Source of the DNA: Ensifer sp. WSM1721
GTDB lineage: Bacteria > Pseudomonadota > Alphaproteobacteria > Rhizobiales > Rhizobiaceae
Reading direction: 5' to 3'
DNA: 64,000 nucleotides
Assembly: GCF_000513895.2 (NCBI RefSeq)
Contig: NZ_CP165782.1
Location: 1,550,001 to 1,614,000 of the forward strand
The notes under the pieces were generated by a model, which saw nothing but the letters and a program-made list of their open reading frames with translations, did not search any database and was not told the DNA's origin. Shown one piece after another: positions 38,122 through 50,638 of the stretch (positions are counted from its first letter, which is position 1; every line of letters starts with the position of its first letter). The position numbers were made by a program, and so were the translations under genes.

Positions 38122-38739
38122 TTAACGCGAATAGAATTCGACGACCAGGTGCGGTTCCATGACGACCGGATACGGAACGTCGGTCAGAACCGGAACGCGA
38201 GCGAAGGTCGCAACCATCTTGTTGTGGTCGGCTTCGATGTAATCCGGAACGTCGCGCTCGGCGAGCTGCACGGACTCGAGAACCGAAACGAGCTGCTTGG
38301 ACTTTTCCTTGACTTCAATGACGTCGCCGGGCTTGCAGCGGTAGGAACCGATGTTGACGCGGACGCCGTTGACCTTGACGTGGCCGTGGTTGACGAACTG
38401 GCGGGCAGCAAAGACGGTCGGAACGAACTTGGCGCGGTAGACGATCGCGTCGAGGCGCGATTCGAGCAGGCCGATCAGGTTCTCCGGCGTGTCGCCCTTG
38501 CGGCGCGAAGCTTCGTCGAAGATCGCGCGGAACTGCTTTTCACGGATGTCGCCATAATAGCCCTTCAGCTTCTGCTTGGCGCGCAACTGCACACCGAAGT
38601 CCGAAAGCTTGGACTTGCGGCGCTGGCCGTGCTGGCCGGGGCCGTATTCGCGGCGGTTTACCGGGGATTTCGGACGGCCCCAGATGTTTTCGCCCATGCG
38701 GCGGTCAATTTTGTACTTGGACGATTCGCGCTTGCTCAT
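38122..38739 (-). CDS. rpsD: 30S ribosomal protein S4
   Basis: A primary 16S rRNA-binding protein that nucleates 30S assembly. The 205-residue length and features are standard: [18 protein letters not shown] at the start, the [22 protein letters not shown] segment, and an S4 RNA-binding domain ([25 protein letters not shown]). The start ATG 38739 follows AAGGAAAT; the open frame continues upstream to 38844 without support. It is isolated from the other ribosomal protein operons, as is usual for alphaproteobacteria. Confidence 0.97.
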   Translation of the reverse strand: MSKRESSKYKIDRRMGENIWGRPKSPVNRREYGPGQHGQRRKSKLSDFGVQLRAKQKLKGYYGDIREKQFRAIFDEASRRKGDTPENLIGLLESRLDAIVYRAKFVPTVFAARQFVNHGHVKVNGVRVNIGSYRCKPGDVIEVKEKSKQLVSVLESVQLAERDVPDYIEADHNKMVATFARVPVLTDVPYPVVMEPHLVVEFYSR

Positions 38740-38991
38740 CGCATTTCCTTTCAACAAGTTACGCCGGCTTGTTGCCAAACCGGTCAAGGAAACACGCCCT
38801 CCTCTGAACCCATTTTTAAGTTCTGACAGGCTTCTCGCGATCACGCGAACGCGGAGGAGCCACGGGACATGTCAAATGAAACACCGGGCATCGCTGCCCG
38901 GCGTTGGGCGGGTGTTTACGCATCGGGCGCCGAATTGTCAACGGAATATGACAGAGGCAACGGCGATTTCCGCCATCTTATCCTCAAAGGC

Positions 38992-40506
38992 TTATTCCGC
39001 AGCGGCCCGCTCGGAGCCGCCGATATCCGGGGCATTCGCGTCGCCCGGAGCCGTCTCCTTGCCGAGATCGGGGAAAGCGACGATGCGCTTGCCTGAGAAA
39101 TCCGCATGGACGACGATGAGCCCCTGCTCCTCGAAATAGCCAAGCAGCCGCCGCGCGCGGCGGGCGGAGTGCGTGCCGTAAGCCCGCGCGATCATGGCGT
39201 CCGAAGGGCACGGCAGGCCGCGCAGGGCCGCCTGTGCCATCATCAGGAACACGCCCTGCAGATCTTCCGTCACCCGATCGGCAAGCCCGAGCGCGGAGGA
39301 CCAGGTCTCGCTCGCCGCAGTCTCGGCATCGACACCCGACCGGGCAACCGCCATCTTTCGGCGGAAAGCGCCCAAGGAGAGCGCCGGGCCGGGCACGCGA
39401 CGAATGCGGCATCGGACGAGGAAGTCCTGGAAAAGCTCGGCGTCGGGCCGGAATGCCGCCTCGGGATTTCCCAGGATCTCGACAAAGAGACTGTCGAGCA
39501 GGACTTCCCGCTCCTCTGCGGAGATCTCCGGCTGGGCCTGCTTCACCTCGACCGCCCCCGCGGGTTCAGGTCGCTGCCGCGACAATTCGGCGAGAATGTC
39601 GGTCGCGGGACGCGGCTGAGGCGCCGGGCGCCGCATGATCGGCCGGCTCAATTCCTCCGGATCGGGCGTGAAGATCAGGTCTTCGACATCCTGCGGCGCT
39701 TCCGGCAGCGGCATCAGCTTCGGGCTGGTCGATCGTGCCGAGGTTTCGACCGACCCGATCGTTACCTTCAGCGGCCGCCGCGACAGCGCCGGGCCGAGTG
39801 CCACGAAGGAACCGCGTTTCAAGTCGCGGAACATCTCCGCCGTTCGCCGGTCCATGCCGAGCAGATCGGCGGCGCGCAGCATGTCGATGTCGAGGAAGGT
39901 GCGTCCCATCAGGAAGTTCGAGGCTTCCGCCGCAACATTCTTGGCGAGCTTCGCCAGCCGCTGCGTGGCGATGACGCCGGCCAGCCCGCGCTTGCGGCCG
40001 CGGCACATGAGATTGGTCATGGCGCCGAGCGAGATCTTGCGCGCTTCTTCCGAAACGTCACCGCCCACTGACGGGGCGAACATCTGTGCCTCGTCGACGA
40101 CCACGAGCACCGGATACCAATACTCGCGGTCCGCATCGAACATCGCGTTCAAAAACACGCCGGCGCTGCGCATCTGCTGTTCTATGTCCAGCCCCTCGAG
40201 CGAAAGGACGCAGGAAACGCGGTGTTGACGGATGCGCGTAGCAATGCCGATGAGCTCCGCGTCGGTGCGCTCGCCCTCGACCACCACGTGGCCGAATTTG
40301 TCGGCCAGCGTGACGAAATCCCCCTCCGGATCGATGATGCACTGCTGCACCCAGGGGGCGGATTGTTCGAGCAAGCGGCGCAAGAGATGCGACTTTCCGG
40401 AGCCGGAATTGCCCTGCACAAGGAGGCGCGTCGCCAGAAGCTCTTCGATATCGAGCGAGGCCGAAGTCCCCTCGGACGTCGTTCCCATGTCGATGCCGAC
40501 TTTCAT
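38992..40506 (-). CDS. HerA/VirB4-like ATP-binding protein (DUF87 type)
   Basis: A 504-residue ATPase. Walker A is GNSGSGKS at residues 32-39, and Walker B is VLVVVDEAQMFAP. The segment MTNLMCRGRKRGLAGVIATQR is typical of HerA-type ATPases that pump or clear DNA. A linker around 270-350 is Pro-rich, and the C-terminus (MIARAYGTHSARRARRLLGYF) resembles a winged helix. No NurA-like nuclease is adjacent. The start ATG 40506 (MKVGIDMGTT) follows GAGGTGGGA. The physiological role is unknown. Confidence 0.82.
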   Translation of the reverse strand: MKVGIDMGTTSEGTSASLDIEELLATRLLVQGNSGSGKSHLLRRLLEQSAPWVQQCIIDPEGDFVTLADKFGHVVVEGERTDAELIGIATRIRQHRVSCVLSLEGLDIEQQMRSAGVFLNAMFDADREYWYPVLVVVDEAQMFAPSVGGDVSEEARKISLGAMTNLMCRGRKRGLAGVIATQRLAKLAKNVAAEASNFLMGRTFLDIDMLRAADLLGMDRRTAEMFRDLKRGSFVALGPALSRRPLKVTIGSVETSARSTSPKLMPLPEAPQDVEDLIFTPDPEELSRPIMRRPAPQPRPATDILAELSRQRPEPAGAVEVKQAQPEISAEEREVLLDSLFVEILGNPEAAFRPDAELFQDFLVRCRIRRVPGPALSLGAFRRKMAVARSGVDAETAASETWSSALGLADRVTEDLQGVFLMMAQAALRGLPCPSDAMIARAYGTHSARRARRLLGYFEEQGLIVVHADFSGKRIVAFPDLGKETAPGDANAPDIGGSERAAAE

Positions 40507-40748
40507 TCCCACCTCTTTATCACGGATTGATTCGCGACACACCGCGATCGTCGAACGGGCGACACCTAGCACGGTTTTGCGCGCGGTCAGGACTGCTATT
40601 CTGACAACTCACAGGAATACCCTGGTCACTCGGAGACAGAAAACTGCTTCGCAGGAAAAAGCTCGCAAAAGTTGAAAGCAGGTAGAACTGCTCCTATCTC
40701 TTTTGGGAGTCTAATAACGGGCTCACATAGGGGTTGCAAACTAATCTG

Positions 40749-40925
40749 ATGTCCCAACGCGAAACCGAAAACCACTTTCAATTTGACAAGCAAATGCGCG
40801 AAGCGGGCAAGGACGCTTACCGCGTCATCTCGCGGGCCGAAGCGCGCCGCTCCTGGCTTAGCTTGGCCCTTGCGATCGCCATTGTGCTTGCGCTGGCTGC
40901 CTTCATCCTGCCTACAGCCTTCTGA
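40749..40925 (+). CDS. Small single-pass membrane protein
   Basis: A 58-residue protein: a polar N-terminus (MSQRETENHFQFDKQMREAG) and a C-terminal hydrophobic helix (LSLALAIAIVLALAAFILPT) that would anchor it in the inner membrane with the N-terminus inside. An in-frame TTG five codons earlier is possible. It is convergent with murI, whose stop lies three bases away. I recognise no family. Confidence 0.6.
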   Translation: MSQRETENHFQFDKQMREAGKDAYRVISRAEARRSWLSLALAIAIVLALAAFILPTAF

Positions 40926-40928
40926 CGA

Positions 40929-41732
40929 TTATGCGGAACGCACGGTCAGCCCGAAGCCTTGCATCAACCGTCGCGTGGCGAAATCTGGCTTGCCGGAGGT
41001 GAATATCGCCGGGTCTTCCCCGTTCAACGGTTCGAAACCGTTCGGGACTGGAACGAGCGAACGCGCCCGCCGTGCGATCGCCTCGGCTGGATCCAGCCAG
41101 TCGACCGGCCAGGGGGCCAGCCGCCGAAAGACGTTCGCCATGAAGGGATAATGCGTGCAGGCCAGCACGACGATATCGGTCTTACCGCCGTCCATCTCCA
41201 CGAAACAAGGGGTGATCTCTGCCAACACCACCTCGTCCTCCAGCTTCTCGCCGCGAATATAGGCCTCTGCCATGCGCGCCAGGTTTTCCGAACCGACAAG
41301 CCGGACATGACATTGCGAGGCGAAGGACTGAATGAGATCGCGCGTATAGGCGCGCTTCACCGTTCCCGGTGTCGCGAGCACGGAGACGAGGCCCGAACGC
41401 GTCCTTTCGGCCGCGGGCTTGATGGCGGGGACCGTACCGACGAAGGTCATCTCAGGATAGGCGGCGCGCAAGTCCGCGCCGACGAGCGTGAAGGCCGTGT
41501 TGCAGGCGATGACACAGATTTCCGGCTCATGCCTGGCGAGCAACTCGCCGAAAAGGGCGACGACGCGCTCCTTGAGGGCACCCTCCTCCCAGCCGCCATA
41601 GGGGAAGCCGTCATCGTCGGCGACATAGATGAAGTGCCGCTCCGGCATCAATACGCGCGCTTCGCGCAGCACCGTCAGTCCACCGATCCCGCTGTCGAAG
41701 ACGAGAATGGGTTTCAGTTCAGTCGTTGTCAC
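40929..41732 (-). CDS. murI: Glutamate racemase
   Basis: Makes D-glutamate for peptidoglycan. The 267-residue protein has [12 protein letters not shown] at the N-terminus and both catalytic cysteines, in IACNTAFT and [10 protein letters not shown] choose the GTG at 41732 ([12 protein letters not shown]) because AAGGCGG precedes it and homologues begin near there; the open frame runs to an ATG at 41774 with a longer overlap. Either way the start overlaps the 3' end of the upstream methyltransferase gene, so the two are coupled. Confidence 0.93.
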   Translation of the reverse strand: MTTTELKPILVFDSGIGGLTVLREARVLMPERHFIYVADDDGFPYGGWEEGALKERVVALFGELLARHEPEICVIACNTAFTLVGADLRAAYPEMTFVGTVPAIKPAAERTRSGLVSVLATPGTVKRAYTRDLIQSFASQCHVRLVGSENLARMAEAYIRGEKLEDEVVLAEITPCFVEMDGGKTDIVVLACTHYPFMANVFRRLAPWPVDWLDPAEAIARRARSLVPVPNGFEPLNGEDPAIFTSGKPDFATRRLMQGFGLTVRSA

Positions 41733-42561
41733 CGCCGCCTTGCACTTTCCTACCACGCCTTTTGCTGCTGTCATCCGGCACGCCTGAGCCCCGCGGGTTT
41801 TCGCGCGTGAACCGGTCGAGTGATGAGATCACGCCGCGCAGCACCTGGATTTCAGATTCGCTGAAGGATGGCCGGGTCAGAACAGCGCGGAGATTTTCCA
41901 CCAATTTCGGCCTTTTGTCGGCGGAGCGGAAATAGTTGCGCGCGTCGAGCGCGTCCTCAAGATGATCGAACAGGCCCTGGAGGTGTTCCTTCGTGGCAGG
42001 CCGCTGTTCGATCGCCTGGAACGAAGTTTCATCCTCCGACTCCATACCGGTCTTCATCCATTCATAGGACATCAGCAGCACCGCCTGGGCGAGATTGAGC
42101 GAGGCGAAGGCCGGATTGACCGGGAAGGTCACGATCTCGTCCGCCAACGCCACTTCCTCATTGGTCAACCCTGTGCGCTCTCGGCCAAAAATGATCCCAA
42201 CCCCTTGCCCGCTCTTGAATCGCTGGCGCAGTTCGCGCGCCGCAACGATCGGCGAGCGCACCGGCTTGTAGCCATCGCGGTCGCGCGCGGTGGTCGCATA
42301 GACGAAATGGAGGTCCGCGATCGCCTCTTCGAGCGTACCGTAAAGCTTGGCGCTGTCGATCACATGATCGGCGCGGCTGGCGGCAGAGCGCGCCTTTTCG
42401 TTCGGCCAGCCGTCACGCGGATTGACGAGGCGCAGCTCCGACAGCCCGAAATTCGCCATGGCGCGCGCCACCATCCCGATGTTCTCGCCGAGCTGCGGAT
42501 AGGCGAGAATGATCGCCGGGCCTTCGGTCAAGAGTTCGCGCTCGCTGTTGGTGCCTGCCAT
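41719..42561 (-). CDS. TrmH/SpoU-family RNA methyltransferase, TrmJ-like
   Basis: A 280-residue SPOUT methyltransferase. The knotted domain motifs are visible: [21 protein letters not shown] (motif 1), [16 protein letters not shown] (motif 2) and [20 protein letters not shown] (motif 3), followed by a helical C-terminal extension ending in a basic tail. The length and extension fit TrmJ, which methylates position 32 of tRNAs; rRNA targets cannot be excluded. The start ATG 42561 ([10 protein letters not shown]) is chosen over 42600. The 3' end overlaps murI. Confidence 0.88.
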   Translation of the reverse strand: MAGTNSERELLTEGPAIILAYPQLGENIGMVARAMANFGLSELRLVNPRDGWPNEKARSAASRADHVIDSAKLYGTLEEAIADLHFVYATTARDRDGYKPVRSPIVAARELRQRFKSGQGVGIIFGRERTGLTNEEVALADEIVTFPVNPAFASLNLAQAVLLMSYEWMKTGMESEDETSFQAIEQRPATKEHLQGLFDHLEDALDARNYFRSADKRPKLVENLRAVLTRPSFSESEIQVLRGVISSLDRFTRENPRGSGVPDDSSKRRGRKVQGGGDND

Positions 42562-42684
42562 TTCCGATACCGCTTTCTGTTTGGCGCTTCCCTCGCACAA
42601 ATGGCTCTCAAATTAAAGTCTTCGATTGGGTTCGTTCGCGAACGGCGGTTCCCTTCCCCGCACCCAAAGTTTCGGCCAAGCATG

Positions 42685-42713
42685 CTTTGCCTTGCCGGTC
42701 CACAGTGCTATAG
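42685..42713 (+). promoter_or_regulatory. Probable sigma-70 promoter of icd
   Basis: CTTTGC (42685-42690), exactly 17 bases, then CTATAG (42708-42713), against the rhizobial consensus CTTGAC-N17-CTATAT. It lies 66 bases before the icd start in the divergent gap with the methyltransferase gene. Confidence 0.45.
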
Positions 42714-42778
42714 GGCTGTGGATTTTTCCCACCGGAGGGATGCCGGCTACGGTGTCCCACAAAGCACGAGGCATATTC

Positions 42779-43993
42779 ATGGCAAAGATCAAGGTCGCCA
42801 ATCCGGTCGTCGAGCTCGACGGCGATGAGATGACCCGCATCATCTGGCAGTTCATCAAGGACAAGCTGATCCATCCCTATCTCGACCTCGATCTCGAATA
42901 TTACGATCTCAGCGTCGAAAACCGCGATGCGACCGAAGACCAGGTGACGATCGATGCCGCGAACGCCATCAAGAAGCACGGTGTCGGCGTCAAGTGCGCG
43001 ACGATCACGCCGGACGAAGCCCGCGTCGAGGAATTCAACCTGAAGAAGATGTGGAAGTCGCCGAACGGCACGATCCGCAACATTCTGGGCGGCGTGATCT
43101 TCCGCGAGCCGATCATCTGCAAGAACGTGCCGCGCCTCGTGCCCGGTTGGACCAAGCCGATCATCGTCGGCCGTCATGCCTTCGGCGATCAGTATCGCGC
43201 CACCGACTTCAAATTCCCCGGCAAGGGCAAGCTCACGATCAAGTTCGTCGGCGAAGACGGCCAGACGATCGAGCACGACGTCTACGATGCGCCCGGCGCC
43301 GGCGTTGCACTCGCCATGTATAACCTCGACGAGTCGATCACCGAATTCGCCCGCGCCTCCTTCAACTACGGCCTGCAGCGCAAGGTGCCGGTCTATCTCT
43401 CGACCAAGAACACGATTCTCAAGGCCTATGACGGCCGCTTCAAGGACATCTTCCAGAAGGTGTTCGACGAGGAGTTCGCCGCACAGTTCAAGGCCGAAAA
43501 GCTCTGGTACGAGCACCGCCTGATCGACGACATGGTCGCCTCGGCTCTGAAGTGGTCCGGCGGCTACGTCTGGGCCTGCAAGAACTATGACGGCGACGTC
43601 CAGTCCGACATCGTCGCTCAGGGCTTCGGCTCGCTCGGCCTGATGACCTCGGTGCTGATGACGCCGGACGGCAAGACGGTCGAAGCGGAAGCGGCGCACG
43701 GAACGGTCACCCGTCACTACCGCCAGCATCAGAAGGGCGAGGAAACCTCGACCAACTCGATCGCATCGATCTTCGCCTGGACCCGTGGCCTCGCCCACCG
43801 CGCCAAGCTCGACGGCAATGCCGAACTTGCGAAGTTCTCCGAAACGCTGGAGCGCGTCTGCGTCGAGACAGTCGAAGCCGGCTTCATGACCAAGGACCTC
43901 GCGCTCCTGATCGGTCCCGACCAGCCGTGGCTCTCGACCACCGGCTTCCTCGACAAGATCGACGAGAATCTCAGGAAGGCGATGGCCGCCTAA
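42779..43993 (+). CDS. icd: NADP-dependent isocitrate dehydrogenase
   Basis: Oxidatively decarboxylates isocitrate to 2-oxoglutarate in the TCA cycle. The 404-residue protein is of the homodimeric type shared with eukaryotes and rhizobia: [20 protein letters not shown] at the N-terminus, [15 protein letters not shown], and the NADP-binding [25 protein letters not shown] segment with [12 protein letters not shown]. The start ATG at 42779 (MAKIKVANP) is certain from homology; the open frame begins earlier. A terminator follows. Confidence 0.97.
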   Translation: MAKIKVANPVVELDGDEMTRIIWQFIKDKLIHPYLDLDLEYYDLSVENRDATEDQVTIDAANAIKKHGVGVKCATITPDEARVEEFNLKKMWKSPNGTIRNILGGVIFREPIICKNVPRLVPGWTKPIIVGRHAFGDQYRATDFKFPGKGKLTIKFVGEDGQTIEHDVYDAPGAGVALAMYNLDESITEFARASFNYGLQRKVPVYLSTKNTILKAYDGRFKDIFQKVFDEEFAAQFKAEKLWYEHRLIDDMVASALKWSGGYVWACKNYDGDVQSDIVAQGFGSLGLMTSVLMTPDGKTVEAEAAHGTVTRHYRQHQKGEETSTNSIASIFAWTRGLAHRAKLDGNAELAKFSETLERVCVETVEAGFMTKDLALLIGPDQPWLSTTGFLDKIDENLRKAMAA

Positions 43994-44018
43994 GGCCGGC
44001 CGAGATTGCGCAATGTTC

Positions 44019-44044
44019 GAAACCCGGCCGATGTGCCGGGTTTC
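44019..44044 (+). terminator. Intrinsic terminator of icd
   Basis: Stem GAAACCCGG (44019-44027) with CCGGGTTTC (44036-44044), eight-base loop, 25 bases after the icd stop. The right arm itself supplies the TTTC; the T tract is short. Confidence 0.7.
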
Positions 44045-44145
44045 TTGCATTCCGGTGACGTTTACCGCGGCCGGATCACCCGAAGGCTGCTCGGAACAGG
44101 TTGCAGCGCCGATCATTTTCCGAGGAACGGAAGGGGCGGTGAGAG

Positions 44146-44895
44146 ATGGCGATCAAGCCCGTAAGACTTGTTGCGTCCGATATCGATGGTACGCTTCTTG
44201 GCGATGAGGCAGCCGCCGAACGCTTCCAATGCGCCTGGGATGCTCTCAGCAGGCACGAGCGGCCGCTCCTCATCTACAACAGCGGCCGGCCTGCTGACGA
44301 CATGCTGGCACTGGTCGATGCAAAGCTGTTGCCGAAGCCCGACTACGTGATCGGGGGCGTCGGCACAATGATTGTCGACGGGCGAATGCGGGCGCGCGCC
44401 GAAGCCTTCGTCAAGGAACTTGGCCAGCCGCTTGATGCGGGAGCACTCGCGGCCGTCATGAACACGGTCGAGGGCGTAATACCCCAGGCGGCCGCGGATC
44501 AGCATCCGCACAAGTCGAGCTGGTGTCTGCACGACGCCGAAGAGCAACGCATCCATGAGATCGCCGCAAGGTTGGTGGGCGCCGGACTGGATGTCAAACT
44601 GATCTATTCGAGCAGACGCGATCTCGACATTCTGCCACACGCAGGCGGCAAGGGGCGAGCGCTTGCCTGGATTTGCCGCGAACTGGCAGTTGAACTCGAC
44701 CAGGTGGTCGTCGCCGGCGACACCGGCAACGACCGGGAGATGTTCGAAATGCCGCATGTGCGCGGCGTGGTCGTTGCCAATGCGCTTCCCGAGCTGCGCC
44801 AAGCCATCGGGCATGATCGCCGACATTTTCTCGCCCAAGCCTCCCATGCCGACGGCGTGATCGAGGGGCTGCGCCACTGGGGTGTCATCGGATAG
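44146..44895 (+). CDS. HAD-superfamily IIB phosphatase, sucrose-phosphatase-like
   Basis: A 249-residue haloacid dehalogenase-type hydrolase. Motif 1 is LVASDIDGTLLG (nucleophile Asp12, acid Asp14), motif 2 is in LIYNSGRP, the lysine in GGKGRALAW and motif 4 in VVAGDTGNDREMF. The length and NSGR motif resemble sucrose-6-phosphate and related sugar phosphatases of class IIB. No sucrose-phosphate synthase gene is near, so the substrate is uncertain. The start ATG 44146 follows GTGAGAG. It is monocistronic, flanked by repeat family A. Confidence 0.83.
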   Translation: MAIKPVRLVASDIDGTLLGDEAAAERFQCAWDALSRHERPLLIYNSGRPADDMLALVDAKLLPKPDYVIGGVGTMIVDGRMRARAEAFVKELGQPLDAGALAAVMNTVEGVIPQAAADQHPHKSSWCLHDAEEQRIHEIAARLVGAGLDVKLIYSSRRDLDILPHAGGKGRALAWICRELAVELDQVVVAGDTGNDREMFEMPHVRGVVVANALPELRQAIGHDRRHFLAQASHADGVIEGLRHWGVIG

Positions 44896-44904
44896 ATCGG
44901 CTAA

Positions 44905-45000
44905 TGCATGTCGCTCGAAAGTGCGTTTTTCGGCAGCGGGATGCATAAAAGCAAAGATCTAAAGCGCGTCGCATGGGCCCGTTTAAATGCGAGGCGCTTT
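44905..45000. repeat. RIME-like palindromic repeat, family A copy 3 (inverted)
   Basis: TGCATGTCG (44905-44913) comes first, then AAAGCGCGTCGCAT (44961-44974) pairs with ATGCGAGGCGCTTT (44987-45000). The module order is the reverse of copies at 608 and 26656, as expected for an inverted copy; this copy is the most diverged. It separates the convergent HAD and AraC genes. Confidence 0.65.
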
Positions 45001-45025
45001 ATGTTCGGTACCCGCGCGTAAGGCA

Positions 45026-45874
45026 TCATTTCAACGGCAGATGGATTTCCGTGAGCAGCTCCGTCGGGGCGACGTCCCGCGGATTGTTGAGATATTTCTC
45101 GAACATCACGCTGTCACGGATCGCGCGGCCGGACTGCGGCAGCCAAGTCGCATAGAGCCACTGATAGGCCTTCGGCATATCGGCGTAAGGCCCCTTGTGG
45201 CGCAGCACCGCGTATTGGCCGCCATCGATTTTCCGCGGTGTCAGTGGCGCTTCGACAGGGACGTCGTCCGTCGCCGTCACGCAGGCAAAGGAGCGGAGCT
45301 TTTCCGTCGCCACCAGTTCCGGATCATCCAGGTAAATGCCGATCATCTCCATGTCTGGGCGGAACAGGCTGCGTGCAAACAGGGTGCCATAGAGCGTCTC
45401 GAAGGCTTGGCCGATGGCCATATAGGAGCCCGAATGGGCTACGCCGACGAGCGCAAGGGGATCGATTTGTCGTAAGGTGACGTCATACATGGCAGGATTT
45501 CCTTCCGTCGCGGAGGTTTCGAAGACTCTGTGGCTCCCTTCCCTCCTGTACCGCGCCGGCGGAAGGCCGTAGACGGCCTTGAAGGTGCGGTTGAAGGATT
45601 GAATATTCGGGTAGCCGGAGCGTCGCGCAATCGCTTCGACCGCGAGATCGGTCTGGACGAGATCGGCGGCCGCCCTTTGCAGCCGCAACCGCTTTACCGT
45701 CGCCGCCAAGGTTTCCCCATGCACCGCACGATAGATGCGGTGCCAATGGTGCGGCGACAGGCATGCGATCTCCGATAACCGGTCGAGATCCAGCTCCTCG
45801 TCGAGATGCGCATAGATATGAGCCGAGACGCGGTGGAGCCGCTTCTCATATGCCGCCCATGCAGCGTCACTCAT
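45026..45874 (-). CDS. AraC-family regulator with GyrI-like ligand-binding domain
   Basis: A 282-residue transcriptional regulator. Residues 5-110 are an AraC-type double helix-turn-helix (DLDRLSEIACLSPHHWHRIYR, then AIARRSGYPNIQSFNRTFKAVYG and PPARYRREG). From about 125 it has a GyrI-like small-molecule-binding domain (YDVTLRQIDPLALVGVAHSG). This Rob/SoxS-like architecture often senses drugs or other hydrophobic compounds. The start ATG 45874 (MSDAAWAAY) is chosen; the open frame extends to 46039 into the sulP leader. It is divergent from sulP, which it might control. Confidence 0.88.
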   Translation of the reverse strand: MSDAAWAAYEKRLHRVSAHIYAHLDEELDLDRLSEIACLSPHHWHRIYRAVHGETLAATVKRLRLQRAAADLVQTDLAVEAIARRSGYPNIQSFNRTFKAVYGLPPARYRREGSHRVFETSATEGNPAMYDVTLRQIDPLALVGVAHSGSYMAIGQAFETLYGTLFARSLFRPDMEMIGIYLDDPELVATEKLRSFACVTATDDVPVEAPLTPRKIDGGQYAVLRHKGPYADMPKAYQWLYATWLPQSGRAIRDSVMFEKYLNNPRDVAPTELLTEIHLPLK

Positions 45875-46056
45875 GCCGAATGCCCCTGTCGAACTCTCGC
45901 GCTTCGCTGAAACCTTCAAACCACAGATCAATTTCACAAATCCTGCTGACATTAACCTCCCTCGAACCGCTTGTGCAGCGTCGCGACTCGGATAGGCTGA
46001 GCGTGCCCGACACGTACGATTCCGCCAGCGTGACGGCATCCGGAAAAGCCTCGCCG

Positions 46057-47709
46057 ATGCCCGACTCCCTCGTTCCGAAAACGATCAGCATCCTTACCGA
46101 AGGATATGGCCTCGCCCGCCTGAGGGCCGACGCCCTCGCCGGCCTGACCGTCGCGATCGTCGCGCTGCCGCTCTCCATGGCAATTGCCATCGCCTCCGGC
46201 GTGACGCCCGACCGGGGGCTTTACACGGCGATCGTCGGCGGCTTCATCGTCTCGCTTCTCGGCGGCAGTCGCGTGCAGATCGGCGGTCCGGCCGGTGCCT
46301 TCATCGTCCTCGTTGCCGCCACCGGCGCGCGACATGGTATCGACGGTCTGCTGCTTGCAACGGCCATGGCCGGCATCATGCTGGTTGCCGCAGGTTATCT
46401 GCGGCTCGGAAAATATATTAAGTTCATTCCCTATCCCGTCACCGTCGGCTTCACTGCGGGGATCGCCGTGATCATTTTCGCAAGCCAGTTGCGTGATCTC
46501 CTTGGCCTCACGCTTACCGGCGCCGAACCGGGGCCGATCGTTGACAAGGTCATCGCGCTAAGCCGCGCCTCCGGCACGGTCAACTGGGCAGCGGTGCTGA
46601 CGGCGGCCCTAACGATCGGCATCATTCTCGGGCTGCGCCGGTTGCGGCCGCATTTGCCCGGGATGCTGATCGCCGTCGCAGCCGCCTCGGTCATCGTCGC
46701 TCTCCTGCAATTGCCGGCAGAAACGATCGGTACGCGGTTCGGCGGCATCCCGCGCGGGCTGCCTCTTCCTAACTTGCCGCCGCTCTCGCTCGACAAGGCG
46801 GCCGCCGTCTTCCCGGACGCAGTCTCGTTCGCCCTTCTCGGCGCGATCGAGTCCTTGCTGTCGGCTGTCGTCGCCGATGGGATGACGGGGCGCAGGCATC
46901 GCTCCAGCATGGAACTGATCGCTCAGGGGATCGCAAATATCTCCTCGGCGCTCTATGGCGGCATCTGCGTCACCGGTACGATCGCTCGGACGGCGACAAA
47001 TGTGCGCGCCGGTGCGACGAGCCCGGTTTCCGGCATGCTGCATTCCGTCTTTCTTCTGCTTTTCATGCTTCTGGCGGCCCCTCTCGCGAGCTATATCCCG
47101 CTTGCATCGCTGGCGGGTGTGCTGGCGATCGTCGCCTGGAACATGGTCGAGAAGCCGGCCTTCATGGCGCTTTTGCGCTCCTCCTATGGCGACGCCGTCG
47201 TACTGCTCGCCACCTTTCTCATCGTTGTCTTTCGGGAACTCACAGAGGGAATAGTCATCGGTTTCGCGCTTGGCGCGGTGCTGTTCATCGATCGCATGGC
47301 GAAAAGCATCTCGGTCGGCGAAACGAAACCGCCGTCGCTTCTGCCCCAGGAGAACGGCGACGAGCATCCCGTCGTTGCCGACGATCCCGATACGGTAATC
47401 TATCGCGTTTCCGGTATCTTCTTCTTTGGCTCGGCGGCGACTGTGGGGACCGTTCTCGACCGCATCGCCGACCAGCGCCGCAACTTCGTCCTCGACTGCT
47501 CCGAGGTTCCTTTCATGGATTCCACGGCCGCCAACGTCATCGAGGGTACGTTGCGCAAGGCGGAACGCAGCGGAGTTCGCTTCATCATAACCGGGGCGAG
47601 TTCGCACGTCCGCCGCACGCTCTATCAGCACCATGTCCGCCCGCCACGCGTCGTGATGCGTGCTTCCGTCGAGGCGGCACTCGACGCCATCCGAAGCGAA
47701 AAGGTATGA
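46057..47709 (+). CDS. SulP-family anion transporter with STAS domain
   Basis: A 550-residue inner membrane transporter for sulfate, bicarbonate or another anion. About 11-13 helices start with LRADALAGLTVAIVALPLSMA, the SulP signature near GLYTAIVGGFIVSLLGGSRVQ; a cytoplasmic STAS domain follows (VIYRVSGIFFFGSAATVG..., DCSEVPFMDSTAANVIEG). The start is uncertain: ATG 46057 (MPDSLVPKT) or GTG 46003 (after GGATAGG); the open frame runs back to 45763, into the AraC gene. Substrate not predictable. Confidence 0.87.
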   Translation: MPDSLVPKTISILTEGYGLARLRADALAGLTVAIVALPLSMAIAIASGVTPDRGLYTAIVGGFIVSLLGGSRVQIGGPAGAFIVLVAATGARHGIDGLLLATAMAGIMLVAAGYLRLGKYIKFIPYPVTVGFTAGIAVIIFASQLRDLLGLTLTGAEPGPIVDKVIALSRASGTVNWAAVLTAALTIGIILGLRRLRPHLPGMLIAVAAASVIVALLQLPAETIGTRFGGIPRGLPLPNLPPLSLDKAAAVFPDAVSFALLGAIESLLSAVVADGMTGRRHRSSMELIAQGIANISSALYGGICVTGTIARTATNVRAGATSPVSGMLHSVFLLLFMLLAAPLASYIPLASLAGVLAIVAWNMVEKPAFMALLRSSYGDAVVLLATFLIVVFRELTEGIVIGFALGAVLFIDRMAKSISVGETKPPSLLPQENGDEHPVVADDPDTVIYRVSGIFFFGSAATVGTVLDRIADQRRNFVLDCSEVPFMDSTAANVIEGTLRKAERSGVRFIITGASSHVRRTLYQHHVRPPRVVMRASVEAALDAIRSEKV

Positions 47710-47712
47710 AAA

Positions 47713-47730
47713 AGGGCGCCGCAGCGCCCT
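47713..47730. terminator. Bidirectional terminator between sulP and alaS
   Basis: AGGGCGC (47713-47719) and GCGCCCT (47724-47730) with loop CGCA, flanked by AAAA on the left and CCTTT on the right, in the 48-base gap between the convergent gene ends. Confidence 0.7.
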
Positions 47731-47757
47731 CCTTTCGATGTTTGCTTCGCTCGCCTC

Positions 47758-50421
<2,664 letters not shown>

Positions 50422-50585
50422 CTTGCGTCCTATCTGTGCACCATTCCCGGCGGCGGCCGGCCTTCACCGGGCCGCCTGCCGCATCTTCAACCCGCGCCTA
50501 TGCTCATAGCCGCCCCTCCGACGACCGCAGCCAGTCGGAACCACTGGCTTTTATCTTCCGTGCATCACGCTGTCCAGACGCAGCA

Positions 50586-50614
50586 AAGCCGGCTGCCGCG
50601 ACGACAGCCGGCTT
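50586..50614 (-). terminator. Intrinsic terminator of recA
   Basis: A 10-bp stem AAGCCGGCTG/CAGCCGGCTT (50586-50595 and 50605-50614) with a nine-base loop, 24 bases after the recA stop on the minus strand, followed there by TTTGCTG. Confidence 0.65.
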
Positions 50615-50638
50615 GATGAAATTCCGTCGTTCGGCTTC

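Noticed and set aside
38869..39096. A 75-codon plus-strand frame between rpsD and the HerA-like gene
   Set aside because: It overlaps the 3' end of the HerA-like gene on the other strand by more than 100 bases, has no family features and no clear ribosome-binding site.
42608..44116. A 502-codon minus-strand frame
   Set aside because: Antisense shadow of icd with no protein-like motifs.
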